Shown here in pieces: positions 57,997-64,000 of a stretch of DNA of 64,000 nt. This DNA is from Enhygromyxa salina (lineage in GTDB: Bacteria; Myxococcota_A; Polyangia; Nannocystales; Nannocystaceae), in the NCBI RefSeq assembly GCF_002994635.1, contig NZ_PVNL01000013.1, positions 1-64,000 on the forward strand. The letters run 5' to 3'. Position 1 is the stretch's first letter, and each line of letters opens with the position of its first letter. The notes under the pieces were generated by a model. That model was not told the DNA's origin. It saw nothing but the letters and a program-made list of their open reading frames with translations, and did no database searches. The position numbers were made by a program, and so were the translations under genes.

Positions 57997-59703
57997 CTAG
58001 TCCGGCCTGGCGGCTGGAAATTCGGCAAAGAAGCGATCGTGGGCCTCGCCGGATCCACACAAGAAGATCCCATCCCCCACCGAGAAGGTCAGCCCCGCCC
58101 CGAGCTCGGTCACGGTCTTGCTGTAGCGCTCGAGCGCGACCACGGTGCAGCCGGTCCGCTCGGGGATCCGGGCGTTGCCCAGCGTCAAGCCAACAAACGG
58201 GGTGGACGTGGCCTCGAACACGCGGATCCGGGGCTCGACGGCGATGAACTGCTCGCCGAACAGCTTGTGCCCGAGCAGCTGCGCGGTGACCTGTGAGATC
58301 GACAGCGCGAAGTCAGCCCCGGCCCGGTGCACGCGCGGGATGTTGTCGGCGCGATCGACCGCGGCGATGATCGGCAGGTCGGGCGCGAGGTCACGGATGA
58401 TCGTGACCGCGAACAGCGTGGTGCTGTCGTCCGAGAACGCGAGGATCACCGCCCGCGCACGCCGCAGACCGCTGTCCTCGAGCACCTGTCGATCCAGGGC
58501 GTCGCCGCACTGATCCAGGCGCTCGTGCGGCTCGCGGGCCAGGACCATCACGCTCTCCCCCACGCTCTCGAGCATCTCGACCAGCTTCTGCCCGACCTCG
58601 GCGAACCCGATCACCAGCAGCGGACCGCTGCGATCGAGCGGCGTGGCCAGCTCGCCGAGCTTGGCCAGGGCGTCATCGGTGCCCAGCGCGACCACGATCG
58701 CGCCAGGCTCGAGCGTGGTGTGGGGGCTGGGCTGGCCGTGAAAGTCGCCGCCGTACCACTGGCCGACGATCGTCGCGCCGGTCATGCGCCGCAGGTCGAT
58801 CTCGGCCAGGCTCTTGCCGGCGACCTTGGAGGTGGGCTGGATCCGAAGCTCGGCGATCTCGACGTCGTCGCCGAGCAGCTGCACGCCCGTGACCCGCGGA
58901 GCGATCCGCTCGCTCGCCTTCGCGGCCAGGCCCGCGGCCAGCGAGTGCATCGGGCTGTAGACCGCGTCGGCGCCCGACAAGATGATCGGCCGGCGATGCT
59001 TGGGCGTGTCGACCAGCGCGAAGATCTGGCCCGTGAACCCGCGCTGGCGCGCGATCGCAATGACCGCCGCGTTGTCGTGATCTTCGCCATTGGCGATGAT
59101 CGCCCGGCAGCGCTCGACCCCCGCGAGATCCAGCTGCCCCTCCTCGAGGCTGGCGTAGACGACCCGGTGGCCCTTCTCCCGCAGCCACCGGGCGCGCGAC
59201 TCGTTCTCCTCGAGGATCACCGCGGGGATGCTCTGACTGCCCATGTCGACCACCAACGACGAGACCGCGGGCCCCCAGCGATACACCAGCACGAAGTCGT
59301 CGAGCACGGGCAGCGCCGAGGGCAGGCGCGCCTCGAACCGGCTCTCGAACCACGGGATCAACACCAGCGGGACGATCGACAGCGTGACCATGAGCCCGAA
59401 GAACTGCACGGCGGCCACGAACACGACCATGAACGGGCTCTCCCAGTGCGAGTCATTGCCGTAGCCGGTCGTCGTCAGGGTCTCGCTGGCCCACTCGAGG
59501 CTGCTCCAAAAGTCGCGCTCTTGGCCCTCGAGGTGGCGCATGCCCAGCATGTAGCCGCTCGCCGCCAGGATCAGCGTGATGACCAAGAAGCCGAACAGCA
59601 AGAACAAGCGGTTGAAGGGACGGCGCATCCAGAGCTGACTCGCGCCAATTATCGCATGCGCGAGCCGGCTACCGAGCGGCACATTTGGCCAGTGAGGTTG
59701 CAT
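57997..59703 (-). CDS. K+ channel with two fused RCK (TrkA-N/TrkA-C) units
   Basis: 568 residues. Two membrane helices (~30-52 and ~90-115) flank the pore loop with selectivity filter TTTGYGND. The cytoplasmic part has RCK1 (DDFVLVYRWGPAVSS, lacking a clean GxGxxG) with a TrkA-C-like segment (VEIAELRIQPTSKVAGKSLAEI) and RCK2 (GPLLVIGFAEVGQKLVEML) with a second TrkA-C-like end (VFEATSTPFVGLTLGNARI). Fusing both RCK units to the pore gives a full gating ring from four chains, as in BK/GsuK-type channels. The ligand (Ca2+, nucleotide, NAD(H)) cannot be read. Confidence 0.88.
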   Translation of the reverse strand: MQPHWPNVPLGSRLAHAIIGASQLWMRRPFNRLFLLFGFLVITLILAASGYMLGMRHLEGQERDFWSSLEWASETLTTTGYGNDSHWESPFMVVFVAAVQFFGLMVTLSIVPLVLIPWFESRFEARLPSALPVLDDFVLVYRWGPAVSSLVVDMGSQSIPAVILEENESRARWLREKGHRVVYASLEEGQLDLAGVERCRAIIANGEDHDNAAVIAIARQRGFTGQIFALVDTPKHRRPIILSGADAVYSPMHSLAAGLAAKASERIAPRVTGVQLLGDDVEIAELRIQPTSKVAGKSLAEIDLRRMTGATIVGQWYGGDFHGQPSPHTTLEPGAIVVALGTDDALAKLGELATPLDRSGPLLVIGFAEVGQKLVEMLESVGESVMVLAREPHERLDQCGDALDRQVLEDSGLRRARAVILAFSDDSTTLFAVTIIRDLAPDLPIIAAVDRADNIPRVHRAGADFALSISQVTAQLLGHKLFGEQFIAVEPRIRVFEATSTPFVGLTLGNARIPERTGCTVVALERYSKTVTELGAGLTFSVGDGIFLCGSGEAHDRFFAEFPAARPD

Positions 59704-59957
59704 CCCGGCAACCAGGCCGCGTTCGCAGTTGTGGGAAGGGTGACGCGTGTCTCAGGCCGTCAACGCGAGGACCCCGTCACTCGCTCGAACCTGCGCGCAC
59801 GACAACTGGTCGAGCCACGGCCACCGGGATGCAGAACGTTGGTTATCACGCGCCGCGCCCAAGCTCCAGACGATTGGGCCCCGCTTCGACCACGAATCCA
59901 GCGCCGACCCAACACGCGGCGCTGAAAGTGAAGGGAAGACCACACGTTGCTCGCCCG

Positions 59958-60569
59958 ATGTCGATGCCATCGATCGCGCTGCTGAGCTTGTCACTGCTTG
60001 CCGCACCAATTTTGGCCGCCGGGCCACCCGAGCGTGACGCCTGCGAAGGGGCCGAGCGCTGCGACAGCGAAGCAGGCGAGCCGATCGAGATCATCGTGCG
60101 AACCCAGAAGCGGCCCGACTGGTTGTTTCCGGGTCTCGACCACCCCCGCGTGCAGGCCTACTTTCGCAGCGGCAGCAGCGTGGGCGGGTCGCTGTTCGAC
60201 GAGCCCGAGGCCGAGCAGCGCCGCCCGCTGGTGCGGGCAGGCACGATCTCCGTCCGCGGCGCCGACAGCCGCGCCGACCGAAAAGCCGCGCGGCGATTCG
60301 CTCGCGAGCTGGTCGCCGACGTCCGCCCCGCGCTCGAGGCTTGCTACGCCGACGTGCTCGCGCGCAGCCCGACCGACGCCGCCCGGCTGACCTTCCACGT
60401 CGAGCTATCTCGCGGTGAACGCGGGGCCGTGCAGGTCAGCGCGGGCACCCTGGGCGACGTCTACGGCAACGCCTGCGTCCACGGCGTGCTCGAGTTCGCC
60501 GACGTCGACGCCCCCAAGCTCGAAGCGGGCGTCGACATCCCGGTGTGGTTTTGGATGCAGACGATGTGA
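59958..60569 (+). CDS. AgmX/PglI C-terminal-domain protein, secreted
   Basis: 203 residues. A cleavable signal peptide (SIALLSLSLLAAPILA, cut before AGPPE) precedes a middle region (RPDWLFPGLDHPRVQAYF). The C-terminal ~95 residues match the AgmX/PglI pattern: FARELVADVRPALEACYADVL, TFHVELSRGERGAVQVSAGTL and GNACVHGVLEF. Such domains are common in myxobacterial envelope and gliding-related proteins; the function here is unknown. The 254 bp upstream, shared with the divergent K+ channel gene, show no further gene. Confidence 0.75.
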   Translation: MSMPSIALLSLSLLAAPILAAGPPERDACEGAERCDSEAGEPIEIIVRTQKRPDWLFPGLDHPRVQAYFRSGSSVGGSLFDEPEAEQRRPLVRAGTISVRGADSRADRKAARRFARELVADVRPALEACYADVLARSPTDAARLTFHVELSRGERGAVQVSAGTLGDVYGNACVHGVLEFADVDAPKLEAGVDIPVWFWMQTM

Positions 60570-60596
60570 ACCAACCCAGCAGACAGCTGACGGCGC

Positions 60597-61667
60597 TCAG
60601 GGCAGCTCGCGGCGGGGCGCGTCGAGCCGCTCGACCTTCAGCTCGATGTCCAGCTTGGTCGTGAGCTGCTGCTCGCGCCCGGCGATCGTCGCCTCGACCG
60701 TGAACGCGGTCGCGCTCTTGGTGTGGGCCGCGATCGGCATCATGTTGGCGAGCTCGTAGACGATCCGGCCCGCGCCGCGCGAGTCGAAGCTCAGCAGCGA
60801 GACCTCGGCCCCCGCCTGGCTTGCGGGCGGCGTGAACTTGTCAGTGAGCGGCCGCCGACTGACCTGGAGGTCGAGGGTGAGCAGGTCGCCCTCGCGCGCG
60901 ACGAGCTCGAACTGCGAGGTCTGCTCGAGCTCGATCCCGTTGTTGGCGAGCGCGTGCGTGTCTCGCCAGATCGCCCCGGTCCCCACGCCTGGCTCGGGGA
61001 ACTGGACCATGATCTGCTCGAAGGTCTGGCGCATCGCCTCGAAGGTCTGGGTCAGCTGCGGGCTCGCGTCGGCCGGGCTGGCCAGCGCCCCCTCGATCAC
61101 CGCGCCGCGGTGGTCGTAGACCAGGGTCTGCTCGAACCCAGCAATCTGCTCGATCGAGGCCTGCATCATCGCGCCCATCTGGGTGTTCGCGCCTGCGTCA
61201 GCGACCAAGAAGCGCTCACACACGAGCCCGATCTCGACCCGGTCTTCGCTGACCGAGATCGTGCGCGCGCGGTTGATCTGTTGGAGTGGCGGCAAATTCT
61301 GGACGATCGGCGCCACCCCGGGGCCGGTGATCTCCATGCGCATCACCATCGTCAGCGCGAACGCCTCGATCTGTCCGGGCGTGGGGCCAAACCGCAGCAC
61401 CTCGGCTGGGCCGTGACCGACAGTGAGTAGCTCATAGCCGCTGGCGGCCGCCTCGAGCGGGGCGCTCGGCAGCTGCGGCTCATACCCGTCGAGGTGGTCG
61501 GGCGGTTCGTCAGCCTGCACTTCGCGCGTTGGGGCTGGGTCGGGTGGCTCGGCGGCATCCCGCGTACAGCCAAAACCGGCCGAACCAGCACACATCGCCA
61601 GAAGCATCAGCAACCCAGATCGCGTCCGCGGCACGCTGGAGCATACATTGAATTTCATTTTCATCAT
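60597..61667 (-). CDS. lipoprotein, unknown function
   Basis: 356 residues. The signal peptide ends GSAGFGC (lipobox near residue 34; the first codons MMKMKFN allow a slightly later start). A Pro/Asp/Glu-rich linker (~35-70) precedes a beta-rich domain (VLRFGPTPGQIEAFALTMVMRM, RTISVSEDRVEIGLV, LDLQVSRRPLTDKFTPP). No family recognised. It is divergent from the cytochrome-like lipoprotein gene, sharing a 52-bp gap. Confidence 0.75.
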   Translation of the reverse strand: MMKMKFNVCSSVPRTRSGLLMLLAMCAGSAGFGCTRDAAEPPDPAPTREVQADEPPDHLDGYEPQLPSAPLEAAASGYELLTVGHGPAEVLRFGPTPGQIEAFALTMVMRMEITGPGVAPIVQNLPPLQQINRARTISVSEDRVEIGLVCERFLVADAGANTQMGAMMQASIEQIAGFEQTLVYDHRGAVIEGALASPADASPQLTQTFEAMRQTFEQIMVQFPEPGVGTGAIWRDTHALANNGIELEQTSQFELVAREGDLLTLDLQVSRRPLTDKFTPPASQAGAEVSLLSFDSRGAGRIVYELANMMPIAAHTKSATAFTVEATIAGREQQLTTKLDIELKVERLDAPRRELP

Positions 61668-61719
61668 TGCAGATCATGAGTTCTTGCAAGCCGAGCCGCG
61701 AGAGTGATAACGGGGGCAC

Positions 61720-62226
61720 ATGAACAGCCTTCTCAATCGCTCTGGCATCCGCACGGCGGCGCTCGGTTTTACTCTGGCACTGGGTTCGAGCGCGCTCGCT
61801 TGTGATGGCGGCGACGACATGGGCGACGCCGACACCACCGACGACACGACCGGCGACGGCGACGGCGACACCACCGGCGACGGCGACGGCGACGCCGCGC
61901 TGTCCCACGCTGCCGACATCCAGCCGATCTGGGACGCCAACTGTGCGCAGGGCTGCCACATGCCCGGTGGCGTGTACGCGGCGCTCGACCTCAGCGGCGA
62001 CGCGACCGACAACCTGATCGGCGCCACCACGTCGCAAGCGGCCGGGAAGACCTTCGTCGCGGCCGGCGACTCGGCCAACAGCTACATCGTCGCGAAGCTG
62101 CGCGGGACCCAGATGGAGTTTGGTGGCATGGGCGGCTCGATGCCGGCCGGTGCCAACGCGACGCCGCTGCCCGAGGAGACCATCGCGCTGATCGAGCAGT
62201 GGATCGACGAAGGCGCGCTGCCGTAG
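61720..62226 (+). CDS. c-type cytochrome-like lipoprotein with CX3CH
   Basis: 168 residues. Lipobox SSALAC near residue 28, short acidic linker (GDGDGDTTGDGDGD), then a ~105-residue domain: IQPIWDANCAQGCHMPGG, DLSGDATDNLIG, SYIVAKLRGTQ, MPAGANATPLPEETIALIEQWIDEGAL. The overall pattern (Cys-x-Cys-His, later Met-Pro-x-Gly, C-terminal IxxWIxxGA helix) is that of a mono-haem c-type cytochrome domain, but the haem motif is CX3CH, not CXXCH. GATAAC ends eight bases before the ATG. Confidence 0.78.
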   Translation: MNSLLNRSGIRTAALGFTLALGSSALACDGGDDMGDADTTDDTTGDGDGDTTGDGDGDAALSHAADIQPIWDANCAQGCHMPGGVYAALDLSGDATDNLIGATTSQAAGKTFVAAGDSANSYIVAKLRGTQMEFGGMGGSMPAGANATPLPEETIALIEQWIDEGALP

Positions 62227-62271
62227 CCCCTGGACCTCGAACGAGGGGCTTCACGCCCCTCCCCTCTCCAC

Positions 62272-62763
62272 ATGGCTGAGCTCGACAAGAAGATCACGCC
62301 GGCCGGCTACGCTGTGCTGCGGGCGGAGCTCGAGCACCTGTGGAAGGTCGAGCGCCCGCAGGTGACCCAGGAGGTCACCGCCGCGGCCGCGCAGGGTGAT
62401 CGGTCCGAGAACGCCGAGTACCAGTACGGCAAGCGACGCCTGCGAGAGATCGATCGTCGGGTCCGCTGGCTCAACAAGCGGCTCGCGGCGCTCGAGATCG
62501 TTCGCGCCTCACCAACGGACGGCAAGATCTACTTCGGCGCCCACGTGACCGTCGAGGACGAGGACGGCGAGCACAACACCTGGCAGCTGGTCGGCAGCGA
62601 CGAGTGGGACGTGAAGCTGGGCAAGATCAGCGTGGTGTCGCCGATCGGCCTCGCGCTGCTTGGCAAGCGCGTGGACGACGAGGTGACCGTCCGGCGGCCC
62701 AAGGGTGACCTCGAGCTGACAATCGTCGCGATCCGCTACGACGAGTATCGAGACACCGAGTGA
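62272..62763 (+). CDS. greB: transcription elongation factor GreB
   Basis: 163 residues, normal Gre length. The N-terminal coiled coil is ITPAGYAVLRAELEHLWKVERP...AAAAQGDRSENAEYQYGKRRLREIDRRV, with the acidic tip DRSENAEY that enters the RNA polymerase secondary channel; the C-terminal FKBP-like part has FGAHVTVEDEDGE and SPIGLALLGKRVDDEV. The YGKRRLREID motif and its spacing favour GreB over GreA. It rescues backtracked polymerase by stimulating transcript cleavage. Confidence 0.93.
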   Translation: MAELDKKITPAGYAVLRAELEHLWKVERPQVTQEVTAAAAQGDRSENAEYQYGKRRLREIDRRVRWLNKRLAALEIVRASPTDGKIYFGAHVTVEDEDGEHNTWQLVGSDEWDVKLGKISVVSPIGLALLGKRVDDEVTVRRPKGDLELTIVAIRYDEYRDTE

Positions 62764-62769
62764 TTCGAG

Positions 62770-62775
62770 TATAGA
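62770..62775 (+). promoter_or_regulatory. -10 element (TATAGA) for the DUF2505 gene
   Basis: TATAGA ends eight bases before ATG 62784 and lies within the 20-bp gap after greB; it predicts a near-leaderless transcript independent of greB. Confidence 0.4.
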
Positions 62776-62783
62776 AGCCCCCG

Positions 62784-63287
62784 ATGCGGCGCTGTGAAAT
62801 CTCCCTCGAGCTCGACTGCACCCCCGCCCGATTCTGGCAGCTGTACTTCGACGACGACTTCACCCGCGAGACCTTCGAGCGCGGGCTGGGCTGGGCGGCC
62901 CCCCAGATCACCGAGTTTCGCACCGACGAGCGCGAGCTGATCCGCAACCTCTCCGCCCAACCCAAGCTAGAGATCTCCGGCAAGGCCGCCAAGCTGATCG
63001 GCGAGCAGCTCGGCTACCAGGAGTGGGGCCGATTCGATCGCACCACCGAGCGCTTCGAGTTTCGCAACCGCACCAACATCTTCGGCGAGCGCATGAAGCT
63101 ACGAGGCACCATGTGGGCCGAGCCGATCGGCCAAGCCCGAATGCGCTGGCGAACCGAGATGACCGTCGACTGCTCGATCTTCGGCGTCGGCGGCCTACTC
63201 GAGCGAACGGCCGAACAGAACATCGAGAAGACCTACCCAACCTGCGCCCGCCACTGGAACCGCTGGTTCGCAACAAACCCCGAGTAG
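62784..63287 (+). CDS. DUF2505 family protein (SRPBCC-like)
   Basis: 167 residues: ISLELDCTPARFWQLYFDDDF at the start, ERFEFRNRTNIFGERMKLRGTMW in the middle and the long C-terminal helix LLERTAEQNIEKTYPTCARH. This is the pattern of DUF2505, related to the START/SRPBCC lipid-binding fold. No ligand known. It follows greB by 20 bp. Confidence 0.7.
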   Translation: MRRCEISLELDCTPARFWQLYFDDDFTRETFERGLGWAAPQITEFRTDERELIRNLSAQPKLEISGKAAKLIGEQLGYQEWGRFDRTTERFEFRNRTNIFGERMKLRGTMWAEPIGQARMRWRTEMTVDCSIFGVGGLLERTAEQNIEKTYPTCARHWNRWFATNPE

Positions 63288-63289
63288 CC

Positions 63290-63369
63290 CCCAACCCAAC
63301 GCCCCGCTCCAAACGCGCTAGAGCCCCCGCCCCAACCCAACGCCCCGCTCCAAACGCATTAGAGCCCCC
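63290..63369. repeat. two 39-bp direct repeats (41-bp period)
   Basis: 63290-63328 and 63331-63369 agree at 37 of 39 positions (GC versus AT near CAAACGC..TAGAG). They lie directly behind the DUF2505 stop and lead into a terminator-like hairpin. Confidence 0.7.
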
Positions 63370-63381
63370 TTTTAGGGGGGC
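63364..63381 (+). terminator. terminator-like hairpin after the DUF2505 gene
   Basis: GCCCCC (63364-63369) pairs with GGGGGC (63376-63381) around TTTTAG. It lies 76 bases after the stop and has no clear T-run behind it. Confidence 0.45.
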
Positions 63382-63511
63382 CACACATACCACCGCGCAC
63401 AAACGGCCCAGCCCATCGAGGGAGCGCCAGCGACCGACCGGACGCGAAGCGGCCGTGCATGGCAAAGTGCCAAACTCCCCGTGGGGGTCTAAAAAAAGTG
63501 CGAAGCCGCCT

Positions 63512-63533
63512 GTGGGGGTCTAAAACCCCCCAC
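63512..63533 (-). terminator. terminator-like hairpin after the last lipoprotein gene
   Basis: GTGGGGG (63512-63518) pairs with CCCCCAC (63527-63533), ending two bases from the stop of the minus-strand lipoprotein gene. The box GTGGGGGTCTAAAA also occurs 31 bp away at 63481. Confidence 0.5.
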
Positions 63534-63535
63534 CC

Positions 63536-63982
63536 CTAGCCCGTCGTGCCGCCGCCGCTGCCGCCGTCCATGTCGACGATGCAGTCCGAGGCGTCGTAGG
63601 TGCAGGTCACCGGGTCGCAAGCAAGGATGCCCGACGCGTAGCCGAGCAGCTCGCAGGTCTGGCCCTTGAGGTCGTCGGTGTCGCACTGCTCGCCGGGGTT
63701 GACCACGCCGTCGCCACACACCGACGCACCGCCGGTTGGGTCGGGATCACCGTCGCCGTCGCCGTCGCCCCCGGGGTCGCCGTCGCCGTCACCGTCGCCG
63801 GTGCTGGTGCTGGTCTCTTGGCCGCCGGTCTCGGGCAGGTCGGCCGGGGCTCCCGTGTCCGTTGCGGTCCCGGAGCCGTCGCCCTGCGACGAGGCGGTGT
63901 CGAACTCACCGGGGATGTCGTCGCCACAACCAACGACGAGTGCGAGCGCAGGGATTAACGTGAGGAGCAAGCGGCGGCCCAT
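63536..63982 (-). CDS. (GD)n lipoprotein with one Cys-rich repeat
   Basis: About 148 residues. Signal peptide with lipobox LVVGC near residue 19; a Thr/Gly/Asp linker with GDGDGDGDPGGDGDGDGD; one DUF4215-like unit (CGDGVVNPGEQCD) and a final Cys segment (GQTCELLGYASGILACDP, CTYDASDC). Ends in a Gly-rich tail. ATG 63982 is used; a TTG at 63991 is in frame. Likely a small surface lipoprotein. Confidence 0.8.
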   Translation of the reverse strand: MGRRLLLTLIPALALVVGCGDDIPGEFDTASSQGDGSGTATDTGAPADLPETGGQETSTSTGDGDGDGDPGGDGDGDGDPDPTGGASVCGDGVVNPGEQCDTDDLKGQTCELLGYASGILACDPVTCTYDASDCIVDMDGGSGGGTTG

Positions 63983-64000
63983 TTCCGACAAATCGCACGT

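Overview
The window looks like chromosome of a myxobacterium, most likely from the Nannocystineae (Nannocystis/Plesiocystis/Enhygromyxa group). The clues are very high GC, a soluble serine/threonine-kinase module joined to a TPR tail by one membrane helix, FHA-domain enhancer-binding proteins, a set of lipoproteins whose mature N-terminus is a long Gly-Asp repeat, Myxococcus-type cysteine-rich (DUF4215) repeats and an AgmX/PglI-type protein. This is inference from family content; there is no rRNA marker. I see no tRNA, rRNA, CRISPR array or insertion sequence.

Left part (1-9.2 kb): an alpha/beta hydrolase cut by the left edge, a membrane protein, a VOC protein, an NtrC-type response regulator divergent from a row of three universal stress protein genes, a zinc deacylase of the aspartoacylase family, a MoaD-MoaE fusion and a SprT-like metalloprotein. 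At 9.2-11.8 kb lies a DUF2235 phospholipase-effector gene with a DUF2931 partner, which looks like a contact-dependent effector-immunity pair.

Centre (12-41.6 kb): the most interesting region. Two paralogous copies of a five-component system lie head to tail: (i) an FHA + AAA+ + Fis-HTH regulator, (ii) a membrane Ser/Thr kinase with TPR tail, (iii) a ~230-254 aa protein with a QWHD motif, (iv) a ~300 aa protein made of three ~100-residue repeats, and (v) a giant (2,700-2,830 aa) RHS protein resembling a Tc-toxin B/C shell with a variable hydrophobic C-tail and no immunity gene. Each copy has a near-consensus -24/-12 (sigma-54) promoter preceded, at almost identical distances, by two GTGCGCGCAC-type sites 20-21 bp apart. 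The simplest model is kinase to FHA-regulator to sigma-54 RNA polymerase to RHS operon, with possible cross-talk because both regulators have nearly the same DNA-recognition helix. In copy B the regulator is inverted and divergent from the repeat protein/RHS operon.

Right part (41.6-64 kb): a (GD)n lipoprotein with an IgGFc-binding-like domain, maeB (malic enzyme-phosphotransacetylase), a fourth universal stress protein, a Uma2 protein, an RND efflux pump pair, a run of (GD)n surface lipoproteins, a Nudix hydrolase, a K+ channel with double RCK domains, an AgmX/PglI-like protein, greB and a DUF2505 protein. Many genes here have a TAnAnT-like -10 element ending only 6-9 bases before the start codon, suggesting leaderless or near-leaderless transcripts.
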